From an uncultured Oscillospiraceae bacterium (GTDB lineage Bacteria; Bacillota; Clostridia; Oscillospirales; Ruminococcaceae), in the NCBI GenBank assembly GCA_904396495.1, contig CAJFOJ010000006.1, positions 1 through 46,791 of the forward strand: DNA of 46,791 nucleotides. Direction: 5' to 3'. A program made the position numbers and the translations under genes. Under the pieces are notes generated by a model. That model worked only from the letters and a program-made list of their open reading frames with translations. It searched no databases and had not been told where the DNA came from. Below are positions 8,209 to 16,844 of the stretch, piece by piece; the first letter of the stretch is position 1, and each line of letters begins with the position of its first letter.

Positions 8209-8274
8209 TTTACATAGTTTTTACCTTTGTTATACGCTTCCCTGATTTTTCGATACTGGTAAATCCGTTACAAT
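8209..8274 (+). promoter_or_regulatory. pst promoter with PhoP-box-like direct repeats
   Basis: TACAAT at 8269-8274 is a good -10. Instead of a -35 box, three related hexamers lie upstream at near-helical spacing: TTTACA (8209), TTTACC (8220) and TTATAC (8230). This resembles the direct-repeat boxes of PhoP/PhoB-type activators and fits the adjacent two-component system. Further GTAAAT motifs occur at 8259, 8281 and 8296. The remaining divergent spacer 7945-8208 shows no gene. Confidence 0.45.
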
Positions 8275-8307
8275 AAACTTGTAAATACGACAAAGGTAAA
8301 TGAAAAA

Positions 8308-8327
8308 CCTTGTAAGGCGTTACAAGG
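8308..8327 (+). promoter_or_regulatory. Inverted repeat in the pstS leader
   Basis: CCTTGTAA (8308-8315) pairs with TTACAAGG (8320-8327) around a four-base centre, between the -10 and the pstS ribosome binding site. It may be an operator or an mRNA stem-loop. Confidence 0.4.
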
Positions 8328-8358
8328 AGTCCTCACTATTAGAAAGGATGATAACATT

Positions 8359-9243
8359 ATGAAAAAATTGACATCTTTGCTTTTGGCGGGTATTCTGGCC
8401 GTCGGCGCGCTGTCTGGATGCAGCGGCAACAATCAGGGCAGTTCTTCTGATTCTCAGTCCTCCGCTTCTCAGTCCTCTCAGGAGTCTAACTCCTCTGATT
8501 CTTCCACCGAATCGCTGAGCGGTAAGGTGAGCATGTCCGGCTCCACCTCGATGGAAGAAGTCGCAAAAGCTTTGGCGGAAGGATTTAACGCAAAATATCC
8601 CGATGTCTCCATCGACGTACAGTTGGGCGGTTCCTCCACTGGTGTGAAAAACGCCCAGGAGGGCGTTAGTGATATCGGCAACGTGAGCCGTGCCCTCGCC
8701 GAAGATGAGACCGGTTTGGACGCTGAGACCATCGCTCTAGACGGTATCGCCGTCATCGTCAACACTGCAAATCCTGTCGAGGACTTGACCCTTGAACAGA
8801 TCGCTCAGATTTACACCGGCGAGATCACCAACTGGCAGGATGTGGGCGGCAACGACGAGGAAATCACGGTAGTCGGACGGGAAGCCGGATCCGGCACTAG
8901 AGACGGCTTTGAGAGCGTTGTCGGCATCGAGGACAGCGCCCAACACGATCAGGAACTCACCTCAACAGGCGCTGTGCAGACAGCGGTGGCTTCCACCCCC
9001 GGCGCCATTGGATATGTCTCTCTCGCAAACGTGGATGATACCGTCAAAGCTCTGAAAATCGGCGGTGTAGCCCCTTCCATCGAGACAGTGCAGGACGGTA
9101 CATACACCTTGCAGAGACCCTTCGTTATGGTGACCAAATCCGGCACCGAACTCCGGCCTGAAGTAAAAGCTTTCTTGGAATTCGTCCTCAGTGACGAAGG
9201 CCAGAGCATTGCTTCCCAGATCGGCCTGGTTCCGTTGAGCTAA
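8359..9243 (+). CDS. pstS: Phosphate ABC transporter substrate-binding lipoprotein PstS
   Basis: The 294-residue protein begins with a lipoprotein signal (KKLTSLLLAGILAVGALSG, lipobox Cys near residue 21), then a Ser-rich linker to about residue 55. The phosphate-binding domain shows SGSTSMEEVAKALAEG, GGSSTGVKNA, VGREAGSGTRDGFESV and the GAIGYVSL segment. It captures phosphate at the outer membrane face for PstCAB. GAAAGGA lies 11 bases before ATG 8359, the wide spacing common in this window. It leads the pstSCAB operon under a promoter with PhoP-like repeats. Confidence 0.96.
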   Translation: MKKLTSLLLAGILAVGALSGCSGNNQGSSSDSQSSASQSSQESNSSDSSTESLSGKVSMSGSTSMEEVAKALAEGFNAKYPDVSIDVQLGGSSTGVKNAQEGVSDIGNVSRALAEDETGLDAETIALDGIAVIVNTANPVEDLTLEQIAQIYTGEITNWQDVGGNDEEITVVGREAGSGTRDGFESVVGIEDSAQHDQELTSTGAVQTAVASTPGAIGYVSLANVDDTVKALKIGGVAPSIETVQDGTYTLQRPFVMVTKSGTELRPEVKAFLEFVLSDEGQSIASQIGLVPLS

Positions 9244-9244
9244 C

Positions 9245-9284
9245 AAGGCGGAAAGCATAGGGTGGGGGTAACGCTCCGCCCTTT
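9245..9284 (+). terminator. Weak hairpin between pstS and pstC
   Basis: GGCGGA (9247-9252) pairs with TCCGCC (9275-9280) around a long loop and is followed by CTTTTG. It would be a leaky terminator that lowers pstCAB relative to pstS, a common arrangement for binding-protein genes. Confidence 0.4.
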
Positions 9285-9390
9285 TGTTCTATCTGCCCCC
9301 GGTTGTTAAGACAATCGCCTATCAGCTTTAAGAAATTCTGTTGCATTTTCTAGCTTCTGTCCCGATTCCAGGAAAGGAATGAAGATTGAT

Positions 9391-10284
9391 ATGGTAGGAA
9401 CAGTCGCCGCCAAAAAGAAAATGGGTGCCAAAAAGGCCATTGAACAGGTGATGAGCGCCATTTTCTTCGTCTGCGGCATACTATCGATACTCTGCGTGGC
9501 GGTCATTACCATCTATATGATTGCCTCCGGTACGCCTGCGATTGCCGAGATCGGCCTCGGCGAGTTTTTGCTGGGAACTGTCTGGGCCCCCACGGCCACC
9601 GACCCGCAATTCGGCATCCTGCCCCTGATTTTAAGTTCCATCTGTGGAACCTTCGGGGCAATTCTCATCGGTGTCCCCCTAGGGGTTCTTACCGCTGTGT
9701 TTATCTGCTACCTGACCCCAAAAAAGCTCTGTTCATTTTTGACGGCGGTTGTCGAGCTTCTAGCTGGTATCCCGTCAGTGGTTTTCGGTTTAGTCGGCAT
9801 GATCGTGCTGGTCCCCACTGTTGCAAAGGTATTTAACCTGTCGTCTGGGGCGAATCTACTGTCGGCCATTCTCGTGCTGGCGGTAATGATTCTGCCCACC
9901 ATCGTCAGCGTGACGGTCACTTCCCTCAAAGCGGTTCCCCAGGAATACTCAGACGGTTCTTTGGCCTTGGGTGGGACCGAAGTCACTACCATCTTTAAAA
10001 TGAACATCCCCGCCGCCAAATCCGGCATCATCACTGGCATTGTGCTGGGGGTGGGAAGGGCAATTGGCGAGACTATGGCCATCATCATGGTTTCCGGAAA
10101 TGTGGCCAACATGCCAGGGATTTTCAAAAGCGTACGCTTTTTGACTACCGGTATTGTCTCGGAGATGAGCTACGCCACCGGGCTTCACCAGGAGGCGCTA
10201 TTTTCGGTGGGACTCATCCTCTTTGTCTTCATCTTTATCATCAATCTGGTTTTGACCACCGTCCTCAAAAAAGGAAGCAAATAA
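9391..10284 (+). CDS. pstC: Phosphate ABC transporter permease PstC
   Basis: PstC is one of the two inner-membrane permeases of the phosphate importer. The protein of about 297 residues has six hydrophobic helices. The permease coupling loop is seen as ALGGTEVTTIFKMNIPAAKSG followed by GRAIGETMAIIMVSGN. Two in-frame starts are possible: ATG 9379, which directly abuts GAAAGGA (9372-9378), and ATG 9391, which is 12 bases from it. I prefer 9391 because the same distance is used at other genes here. It is followed by pstA and pstB. Confidence 0.93.
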   Translation: MVGTVAAKKKMGAKKAIEQVMSAIFFVCGILSILCVAVITIYMIASGTPAIAEIGLGEFLLGTVWAPTATDPQFGILPLILSSICGTFGAILIGVPLGVLTAVFICYLTPKKLCSFLTAVVELLAGIPSVVFGLVGMIVLVPTVAKVFNLSSGANLLSAILVLAVMILPTIVSVTVTSLKAVPQEYSDGSLALGGTEVTTIFKMNIPAAKSGIITGIVLGVGRAIGETMAIIMVSGNVANMPGIFKSVRFLTTGIVSEMSYATGLHQEALFSVGLILFVFIFIINLVLTTVLKKGSK

Positions 10285-10328
10285 TAGTACATTCGTATCA
10301 GGATTTATCGGAAAGGGTTTGAACAATT

Positions 10329-11228
10329 ATGACAGTAAATCCATCGGTTGCGGCGCCATACGCCCTTGCAAATAGAAAGCCCACTTCGATCACCGCGAAA
10401 AAAGTGCGGGTGTTTGATGTGGTTATGAAAAGCTTATCCCTGCTGGCAGGAGGCATCACCGTCTGCCTGACCTTGTCCTTGCTATTGTATATCCTGGTGA
10501 AAGGGCTTCCCCAGGTGGACTGGGCTTTTCTCTCCACCGTGCCCAGCACATTGCAGGGGACCTACGGCATCCTGCCAAACATCATCAACACCGTCTATAT
10601 GATTGTGCTCACCCTTGTTGTCGCCACTCCTTTGGGTATCGGAGCCGCCATCTATCTCAATGAATACGCCAAAAAGGGCAGGCTTACCAAAGCAATTGAG
10701 TTCACTACTGAGGCGCTGGCGGGCATCCCCTCCATCATCTATGGACTGTTCGGCACCATGTTTTTCTGCAATATGATGGGGATGGAGTACTCCATTATTG
10801 CGGGGGCTCTCACCCTGACTATCATGGTTCTGCCCACCATTATCCGCACCACCCAGGAGGCTCTCCGCACCGTTCCCCAGGGCTACCGGGAAGGAGCAGC
10901 GGGCCTGGGTGCCACCAAATGGCATATGATCCGCACTATCCTGTTGCCCTGCTGCATGAGCGGCATCGTCACTTCGGTGATTTTGAGCATCGGCCGCATT
11001 GTGGGTGAGTCCGCCGCGCTGATCTTCACCGCTGGTATCGCCACCAATCTGCCCAAGAGCATCTTGGGCCATGTGACCAACTCGGGCGCCACCTTGACGG
11101 TCCAACTTTATCAATACGCTGAGCGGGGAGAAAACAACGTGAGCTTCGGCATCGCTGCCATTTTGGTACTGATCGTTTTGGGTATCAACCTGCTGACCCG
11201 GCTCACCGTCCGCGCCAAAAAGCAATAA
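10329..11228 (+). CDS. pstA: Phosphate ABC transporter permease PstA
   Basis: PstA pairs with PstC to form the phosphate channel. The 299 residues hold six predicted helices. The coupling motif is AAGLGATKWHMIRTILLPCCMS with a following GRIVGESAALIFTAG, and LNEYAKKGRLTKAIEFTTE precedes a GIPSIIYGLFG segment, all typical of PstA. GGAAAGG lies 12 bases upstream of ATG 10329. The gene is 44 bp after pstC and 24 bp before pstB. Confidence 0.95.
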   Translation: MTVNPSVAAPYALANRKPTSITAKKVRVFDVVMKSLSLLAGGITVCLTLSLLLYILVKGLPQVDWAFLSTVPSTLQGTYGILPNIINTVYMIVLTLVVATPLGIGAAIYLNEYAKKGRLTKAIEFTTEALAGIPSIIYGLFGTMFFCNMMGMEYSIIAGALTLTIMVLPTIIRTTQEALRTVPQGYREGAAGLGATKWHMIRTILLPCCMSGIVTSVILSIGRIVGESAALIFTAGIATNLPKSILGHVTNSGATLTVQLYQYAERGENNVSFGIAAILVLIVLGINLLTRLTVRAKKQ

Positions 11229-11252
11229 CCTTACAGAAAGGTCGATTTTGTT

Positions 11253-12005
11253 ATGGATAAAATGAGCGCATCCCATTTGGATTTGTATTACGGGGACAAT
11301 CACGCTCTCAAAGACGTCACCCTTCCCATTGTAGAGCGGAAAGTGACCGCCTTCATCGGCCCTTCCGGCTGTGGAAAGTCCACCTTCCTCAAAACTTTAA
11401 ACCGGATGAACGACCTGGTGGAAAACGTCAAAATAACCGGTGAAGTCCTGTTAGACGGCCAGGATATCTATTCCCCGAAAGTGGACGTGACCCTGTTGCG
11501 CAAGCAGGTGGGCATGGTGTTCCAGCGGCCCAACCCCTTCCCTATGAGCATCTACGACAACATCGCCTACGGGCCCAGGCTTCACGGAATTAAGTCGAAA
11601 AGTAAACTCGACGAAATCGTCGAGTCGAGTTTACAGGGCGCCGCTTTGTTTGACGAAGTGAAGGATCGGCTCAAAAAACCCGCCCTATCCCTTTCCGGCG
11701 GGCAGCAGCAGCGGCTCTGCATCGCCAGGGCCTTGGCGGTGGAGCCGGAAGTCCTTTTGATGGATGAGCCCACTTCTGCTTTGGATCCTATCTCCACCCA
11801 GAAGGTGGAGGATCTGATTATGGAACTGAAAAAGAAATATACCGTCGCCATCGTTACCCACAACATGCAGCAGGCGGCTCGGGTTTCCGACTATACCGCC
11901 TTTTTCCTGGTGGGGGAGATGATTGAGTACGACACCACCTCTAAAATTTTCGGTTCGCCTTCCCAGAAAAAGACTGAGGACTACATTGTGGGACGTTTTG
12001 GATAA
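11253..12005 (+). CDS. pstB: Phosphate ABC transporter ATP-binding protein PstB
   Basis: PstB powers phosphate import. The 250-residue protein has Walker [10 protein letters not shown] near residue 36, the phosphate-family stretch [19 protein letters not shown], the Q-loop region [18 protein letters not shown], signature LSGGQQQR, Walker [13 protein letters not shown] and the switch histidine in [13 protein letters not shown]. It is the usual length. No phoU follows, although PhoU normally links PstB to the PhoR kinase; the next genes are the response regulator and kinase. Confidence 0.97.
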   Translation: MDKMSASHLDLYYGDNHALKDVTLPIVERKVTAFIGPSGCGKSTFLKTLNRMNDLVENVKITGEVLLDGQDIYSPKVDVTLLRKQVGMVFQRPNPFPMSIYDNIAYGPRLHGIKSKSKLDEIVESSLQGAALFDEVKDRLKKPALSLSGGQQQRLCIARALAVEPEVLLMDEPTSALDPISTQKVEDLIMELKKKYTVAIVTHNMQQAARVSDYTAFFLVGEMIEYDTTSKIFGSPSQKKTEDYIVGRFG

Positions 12006-12010
12006 GCGAT

Positions 12011-12038
12011 TTACTTTTCGAGGAAAAGATGGTATACT
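12011..12038 (+). promoter_or_regulatory. Promoter of the PhoP-like regulator gene
   Basis: TTACTT (12011-12016) and TATACT (12033-12038) are 16 bp apart with TG just before the -10. This suggests that the two-component genes can be transcribed separately from pst. Confidence 0.55.
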
Positions 12039-12055
12039 GTGATTATACTAGTCAA

Positions 12056-12079
12056 AGCCGTCTGAAACGGTTCTTTTTT
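12056..12079 (+). terminator. Short terminator-like hairpin downstream of pstB
   Basis: AGCCGT (12056-12061) pairs with ACGGTT (12067-12072), followed by CTTTTTT. It would end the pst transcript but also lies just after the start predicted from the promoter at 12011-12038, so it may attenuate the regulator gene. Confidence 0.4.
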
Positions 12080-12165
12080 CGCATTGATCGGAAGGAAATC
12101 GCGGAACGATTTTTTTGCCGGCCTGTCTGCCGGCTCCGCAAAGCCTGAAAGGAATGATACCTGTT

Positions 12166-12855
12166 ATGCCGCTGATTTATGCCATCGAGGACGACGAAAA
12201 CATCCGCCAACTGGTCAAAACCGCTTTGGAGGCGTTTGGTTACGAGGTTTTTGCCTTTGAAACCGCTACAGAGGGGCTGGATGCGATTGCGGCAAAAACG
12301 CCGGACGTTTTGTTGTTTGACATTATGCTGCCCGATATGGACGGGGTCACTGCGGTGAAAAAACTGCGTCAGAACCCCAACTACCAGGAGCTTCCCATTA
12401 TGATGCTTACCGCAAAAACCACCGAACTCGACAAGGTGGCGGGCTTGGATGCCGGAGCCGATGACTATCTGACCAAACCATTCGGTATTTTGGAGCTGAA
12501 AGCCAGGGTGCAGGCGTTGTTGCGCCGTTCCAGTCATTCCCGCGGGAAGCAGCCGGTCATCACCGGGCAGGATTTGACGATGAACTGCGACACCAGGGAC
12601 GTGTTCCGCGGGGAGGAAAAGATTGAGCTCACCTATAAGGAGTTTGAGCTTTTGAAGCTCCTCATGGAGAACGCCGACCGGGTGATGACTAGGTCTGAAC
12701 TATTAAACCTGGTGTGGGGCATCGATTTTGAAGGGGAGACAAGAACCCTCGACATGCATATCCGCACCCTGCGCCACAAGCTGGGCGACGATGCGGACAA
12801 TCCTCAGTACATTAAGACGATCCGCGGCGTCGGATACCGGTTTTATCAAAAATAA
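12166..12855 (+). CDS. phoP: OmpR/PhoB-family response regulator, PhoP-like
   Basis: The 229-residue protein has a receiver domain (acidic EDDE, phosphoacceptor Asp52 in FDIMLPDMDG, Thr in MLTAKT, Lys in LTKPFG) and a C-terminal winged helix (ELTYKEFELLKLLMENADRV and TIRGVGYRF). Its place after pstSCAB and before a PAS-containing kinase points to phosphate control. That role is inferred from context. GAAAGGA (12147-12153) abuts an in-frame ATG at 12154 and lies 12 bases before ATG 12166, my preferred start. Confidence 0.88.
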   Translation: MPLIYAIEDDENIRQLVKTALEAFGYEVFAFETATEGLDAIAAKTPDVLLFDIMLPDMDGVTAVKKLRQNPNYQELPIMMLTAKTTELDKVAGLDAGADDYLTKPFGILELKARVQALLRRSSHSRGKQPVITGQDLTMNCDTRDVFRGEEKIELTYKEFELLKLLMENADRVMTRSELLNLVWGIDFEGETRTLDMHIRTLRHKLGDDADNPQYIKTIRGVGYRFYQK

Positions 12856-12881
12856 GGCGCTGTTAGGGCGCTTGGTTTAGA

Positions 12882-12918
12882 AACGGTTTCATCTTCAGAA
12901 ACCGTTATTCTCATTTTT
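12882..12918 (+). terminator. Hairpin between regulator and kinase genes
   Basis: AACGGTTTC (12882-12890) pairs perfectly with GAAACCGTT (12898-12906), then ATTCTCATTTTT. It is a weak terminator that would lower kinase relative to regulator. Confidence 0.5.
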
Positions 12919-12994
12919 GGGCCCTTTTCAAGGGAAAATAAGGACGCGTTTACCGAGAGATACGGAATCAAAACCATCAAAGGAAGGGATGCCT

Positions 12995-14371
12995 GTGGAA
13001 CGAGCAATTTGCATTCGGTGCGCTGGGCTAGCGCTCCTATCAGCCGGTTTGGCGGCGGGGGGAGCCGCTGTTTTTATCCGCGTCGGGATTTCGTCTGCCT
13101 TTTGGGCCTATCTGGTGGCGGCTGTGCTGCTATTGGCGGCGGTGTGCGCCGGGCTTTCCAAAAATCTCCGTAAAGTGATTTATCGTCCCTTGAAGGAGTT
13201 CAGCCGACAGTTGAGGGAAAAAGGGGAGAAATTCGCCTTTTCGTCGGAAGTGCCTCACATAGTACCGGAGGTAGACGAACTCAGCGAGAGCATCCGCTCC
13301 ATCTGCAAAAAATCGGTGGCCGACCGGATGAGGCGCCGCAACCAGCAAAGACAGTTCGACTTTATTCTCGCCAACATGAACGAGGGCTTTTTGATGGTGG
13401 ACACCGACAAGCGGGTTATCGCCCTCAACGGATCAGCGGCGCAGATACTGGGAATTAAAGAGGATGCGTGGGGAAAAGACCTCCATGAGATCATTGATGA
13501 CAAGGATATTTTGGAGGCGGTGGACAAGGCGATTGGCAAAAATAAGATGACCGCCTTTGACGTTTTGACGGCCAATGGAAGCATCTATTCCCTCAATGTC
13601 AAACTGGTGCGCAACCCCAATTTTGCGGAGCGAAACTGTATCATGATCGCCCTCTTCGACGTGACGGCGGAGCGCACCGCCTTAAAACAGAGGCAGGACT
13701 TCTTTTCCAACGCCTCACACGAGCTGAAAACGCCGATTACCTCCATCCTAGGATTTGCGGAGCTCTTGGAGGCGGGACTTGTCACCAATCCGGAGAAGGC
13801 CATGGACAGCGTAAAAATTATCCGTCGGGAGGCGAAGAGGATGACCCGGATTATCGACGATTTGCTGTTTATCTCCAAGCTGGAAAACGACGGGGATCAG
13901 GCGGCTGTCACCGAGGTAAACATCCGGGAACTGCTGGAGGAGATCAAAGAGGCCCTTACCCCGGCCATGATGGAGAAAAATATCACTTTGGACATCTCCG
14001 GCGGGGAATTTGTGGTGCCCGCTGTCTACGGCCACATGCATAACCTCTTCGGCAACCTGGTTCAAAACGCTGTCAAGTACAACGTGGAGAACGGCTCTGT
14101 ATTTGTGCGGGCGGAACGGGACGACAAATACCTCTACCTGACGGTGAAGGACACCGGCATCGGCATCCCCCAGGAGATGCAGCAGCGGGTGTTTGAGCGG
14201 TTTTTCCGGGTGGATAAGGGCCGTAGCAGAAGCGTGGGGGGAACCGGATTAGGCCTCGCCATCGTCAAACACATCGTCAGCTTGTACGATGGCACGGTGA
14301 ATTTGGAGAGTACTTTGGGGAAGGGAACCACTGTGACCGCCAAGCTGAAACTGGAACGGGCCGGTGTATAA
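12995..14371 (+). CDS. phoR: Sensor histidine kinase, PhoR-like
   Basis: The protein of about 458 residues has two closely spaced membrane helices in the first 50 residues with almost no extracellular loop, then a short HAMP-like linker, a PAS domain (about 125-215, starting FILANMNEGFLMVDTDKR), a HisKA domain with His242 in NASHELKTPI, and an ATPase domain with N box FGNLVQNAVKYN, DTGIGIP and GGTGLGLAIVKH. The lack of an external sensor resembles E. coli PhoR, which reads phosphate through the Pst complex. I chose GTG 12995, seven bases after GGAAGGG (12982-12988); ATG 12989 touches that site. Confidence 0.87.
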   Translation: MERAICIRCAGLALLSAGLAAGGAAVFIRVGISSAFWAYLVAAVLLLAAVCAGLSKNLRKVIYRPLKEFSRQLREKGEKFAFSSEVPHIVPEVDELSESIRSICKKSVADRMRRRNQQRQFDFILANMNEGFLMVDTDKRVIALNGSAAQILGIKEDAWGKDLHEIIDDKDILEAVDKAIGKNKMTAFDVLTANGSIYSLNVKLVRNPNFAERNCIMIALFDVTAERTALKQRQDFFSNASHELKTPITSILGFAELLEAGLVTNPEKAMDSVKIIRREAKRMTRIIDDLLFISKLENDGDQAAVTEVNIRELLEEIKEALTPAMMEKNITLDISGGEFVVPAVYGHMHNLFGNLVQNAVKYNVENGSVFVRAERDDKYLYLTVKDTGIGIPQEMQQRVFERFFRVDKGRSRSVGGTGLGLAIVKHIVSLYDGTVNLESTLGKGTTVTAKLKLERAGV

Positions 14372-14396
14372 GACTTTCAAACAAAAGCTTTTTCGT

Positions 14397-14432
14397 AAAA
14401 GGATATGGGCATTTCGCCTGTATCCTTTTTCT
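14397..14432 (+). terminator. Strong terminator after the pst/pho block
   Basis: A 14-bp stem with two G-T pairs (14397-14410 with 14416-14429) around ATTTC ends in a T run. Confidence 0.9.
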
Positions 14433-14755
14433 ATTGTTCAAAAATCAGCAGAAGTGATGATTTTGTTCATATGTGTTCTGAATACGCCTCAAACAGACAA
14501 GCAAAGACATATACCAATACAATTGGCAGTAAAGAGAATTTTTGTGAAAATAAGAGATGTTATATTTTGTCGAAAAAAGAAAAATTTGAAACAGTACGGA
14601 TTGGTAAAGAATGGAAATTATTGATAGTTATTTTGCCGAAATAAAGTGAATAATAGAACAGTTGACCAATATTTGACAGATTTAATCTGTTGCATTTAAA
14701 AATGTAAATATTTTGTGAATAACGGACTTTCGGCCATTTTTAAGCAAAAAAACTG
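14433..14755. other. AT-rich non-coding spacer before mraZ
   Basis: I see no gene. The spacer is distinctly more AT-rich than its surroundings. It contains TTGACA at 14673-14678 overlapping the 13-bp palindrome CAGATT-T-AATCTG (14677-14689), which looks like an operator, but no matching -10 is clear. Confidence 0.4.
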
Positions 14756-14784
14756 TTGCAAAATACAAATCCAGTGGGTATAAT
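14756..14784 (+). promoter_or_regulatory. Promoter of the dcw cluster (PmraZ)
   Basis: TTGCAA (14756-14761) and TATAAT (14779-14784) are 17 bp apart, the strongest sigma-A-type promoter in the window. Transcription would start near 14791, at the edge of the MraZ repeats. Confidence 0.85.
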
Positions 14785-14793
14785 TATATCATA

Positions 14794-14823
14794 AGTGGTG
14801 AGAAGTGGAGAGAAATGGTGTAA
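14794..14823 (+). promoter_or_regulatory. MraZ operator: three 10-bp direct repeats
   Basis: AGTGGTGAGA, AGTGGAGAGA and AATGGTGTAA follow one another without gap at exactly 10-bp spacing. MraZ proteins are known to bind such tandem TGG-type repeats upstream of their own gene. Their position just at the start of the transcript fits autorepression. Confidence 0.8.
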
Positions 14824-14869
14824 AAGTCCATTCATTTTCCTCTCCATGGTGAAAGGGGTGAGGCAGGAA

Positions 14870-15292
14870 ATGTTGATCGGCGAGTACGGTTATAATATAG
14901 ATATAAAAGGGCGTTTGAATTTTCCTGCCAAGCTCCGGGAAGATATGGGAGAAAGGTTCATCGTTTCAAAGGGCTTAGGTGACAAGTGCCTTTACGCCTA
15001 TTCCATGGAACAGTGGAAGGCAAAACAGGAGCGGATCAAAGAACTCCCCATATCCAAAGCGAGGCAATTGCAGCGTTACCTCTTTTCCAGCGCGTGCGAG
15101 TGCGAGCCGGACAAGCAGGGAAGAATTGTCATCCCTCAACCACTGAGAGAGTTCGCGGGCCTTTCCAAGGAAGTCATGATTATCGGGGCGGACGACCGCT
15201 GCGAAATCTGGGACAAAGCGGAATGGGAGGCTGTCTGCGGCGAGATGAACGCTGAGTCGATCGGGGAATTGATCGACGCTTTGGGCTTCTGA
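14870..15292 (+). CDS. mraZ: Transcriptional regulator MraZ
   Basis: The 140-residue protein contains two AbrB-like SpoVT halves: GEYGYNIDIKGRLNFPAKLRE at the N-terminus and CEPDKQGRIVIPQPLREFAGL in the middle, each with the conserved D-x-K/Q-GR-x-x-P pattern. MraZ binds the repeats at 14794-14823 and regulates the dcw cluster. ATG 14870 follows AAAGGGGTG by nine bases; an upstream GTG frame to 14795 would start inside the operator. rsmH follows 26 bp downstream. Confidence 0.95.
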   Translation: MLIGEYGYNIDIKGRLNFPAKLREDMGERFIVSKGLGDKCLYAYSMEQWKAKQERIKELPISKARQLQRYLFSSACECEPDKQGRIVIPQPLREFAGLSKEVMIIGADDRCEIWDKAEWEAVCGEMNAESIGELIDALGF

Positions 15293-15318
15293 TGAGAAAA
15301 GGAAACGGAGGAAGTTAG

Positions 15319-16257
15319 ATGGAGTTTTCCCACTACCCTGTCATGCTCCGCGAGTGCATGGAGGGGCTCAACATCCGGGAAGACGGCATCTACGTGGATG
15401 GAACGGCCGGCGGGGGAGGGCACTCCTTAGAAATTGCAAAACGGCTGACCACCGGCAGATTATTTTCCCTTGATCAGGACCCGGACGCCGTTAAAGCGGC
15501 GAGTGAACGCCTTCGCCCCTACCCTCAGGCGCAGGTGATAAGAGCAAACTTCAAGGATATGGCGGACGCTTTACTGGGCGTGGGCGTCCAAAAGGTCGAC
15601 GGAGTGATCCTCGATTTGGGGGTGTCGTCGTATCAGCTGGATACGGCAGAGCGGGGGTTTAGCTATCAGCAGGATGCCCCCTTGGACATGCGGATGTCCC
15701 AATCCGGCCTCAGTGCCCGGGACATTGTCAACACCTACAGTGCGGACGAGCTCACTCGGATTCTGCGGGAATACGGAGAGGAAAAGTTCGCGCAAAACAT
15801 CGCTAAAAATATTGTGCGGCGCCGGGAGACATCTCCCATCGAGACCACCTTCCAGTTGGCGGAGATTATTAAGGCTTCGGTGCCGGCTGCTTCCAGGAGA
15901 GAGAAAAACCCCTGTAAGCGCTCCTTTCAGGCGATCCGCATCGCGGTCAATTCCGAACTGGACGCACTGAGCGGGGGAATCGACGCGGCTTTTGACCTGC
16001 TGAACATCGGCGGAAGGCTTGTCATCATCACTTTTCACTCTTTAGAGGACCGGATGGTCAAGCAAAAATTCGCAGAACTCTGCAAAGGGTGTATCTGTCC
16101 GCCGGAATTTCCCGTTTGCGTCTGTCACAACGAGCCTAAGGCGAAACTTGTAAACCGAAAGGCGATTCTCCCCTCCAAAGAAGAACTGGAGCAAAACCGG
16201 AGAAGCCAAAGTGCCAAGCTGAGGATTTTGGAAAAGTGCAAGGAAAGGGCAGTGTGA
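15319..16257 (+). CDS. rsmH: 16S rRNA (cytosine1402-N4)-methyltransferase RsmH
   Basis: RsmH (MraW) N4-methylates C1402 in the decoding centre of 16S rRNA. The 312-residue protein shows HYPVMLRE at the start, the SAM motif DGTAGGGGHS, LDQDPDAV, the LDLGVSSYQLD motif, RGFSY and PLDMRM, then FQAIRIAVN, ITFHSLEDRMVKQKF and a C-terminal RRSQSAKLRILEK. A GGAGG site precedes ATG 15319. Confidence 0.97.
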   Translation: MEFSHYPVMLRECMEGLNIREDGIYVDGTAGGGGHSLEIAKRLTTGRLFSLDQDPDAVKAASERLRPYPQAQVIRANFKDMADALLGVGVQKVDGVILDLGVSSYQLDTAERGFSYQQDAPLDMRMSQSGLSARDIVNTYSADELTRILREYGEEKFAQNIAKNIVRRRETSPIETTFQLAEIIKASVPAASRREKNPCKRSFQAIRIAVNSELDALSGGIDAAFDLLNIGGRLVIITFHSLEDRMVKQKFAELCKGCICPPEFPVCVCHNEPKAKLVNRKAILPSKEELEQNRRSQSAKLRILEKCKERAV

Positions 16258-16403
16258 AGATGACCTTTCATGCATAGGTTTTGTAGATTTGCACAATTTG
16301 AGAGAGCGGCGATTTTCACAGAATAAACGAGAATTCAATTGTTTCCCCTATCGCTTATCCGGGCAAAATCGTCCAAAACATCTGGAAAGGAATGTCGATT
16401 GGA

Positions 16404-16844
16404 ATGCAACAGAGAAGCAACCTGGCCTATGATCTGGAGCGGTTTGAAAACCGTGCCCCAGTTATCACTAAGGTCAGCGCCGGCAAAGAAAAAAGCTTAA
16501 ATCCAGTAAAGATCGTCGCCGTTGCATTTTTGCTCGTCGCTTTGGTTTCTACTGTGCCCTATGGGCGGGTGGTAATCAACGAACTCAACATGCAATATAA
16601 CGCCGCCGCCGCCGAGCTCGAAGAACTGCAAAGCGAGGGTGTCCGGATGCAGAGCGAACTGGAGAGCATGGTTTCCCTTAAGACCATCGAGGAAATCGCG
16701 GTGGGTGAATACGGCATGGTCAAACCTGACAGCAGCCAGGTGGGCTATGTCCAGCTCAACAGCGAAAATAAAATAGAAACAACGGAAAAACAGGACTCCA
16801 TCTTTACAAAAATTGCGGATTTTATCGGGAATTTGTTTCAATAA
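16404..16844 (+). CDS. ftsL: FtsL/DivIC-like septum protein
   Basis: This small bitopic protein of about 146 residues has a basic cytoplasmic N-terminus, one membrane helix (about 34-54, IVAVAFLLVALVSTVPYGRV), an extracytoplasmic coiled coil with ELEELQSEGVRMQSELESM, and a conserved IEEIAVGEYGMVKP segment typical of FtsL/DivIC. It would bridge DivIB and the septal synthase. The preferred ATG 16404 is 12 bases after GAAAGGA (16385-16391), which abuts another in-frame ATG at 16392. FtsL is the usual gene between rsmH and the PBP; assignment is by position and architecture. Confidence 0.85.
   Translation: MQQRSNLAYDLERFENRAPVITKVSAGKEKSLNPVKIVAVAFLLVALVSTVPYGRVVINELNMQYNAAAAELEELQSEGVRMQSELESMVSLKTIEEIAVGEYGMVKPDSSQVGYVQLNSENKIETTEKQDSIFTKIADFIGNLFQ

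Noticed and set aside
14364-14624. Small AT-rich ORF of 86 codons
   Set aside because: It overlaps the kinase gene end, runs through a strong terminator and has no ribosome binding site or recognisable motif.
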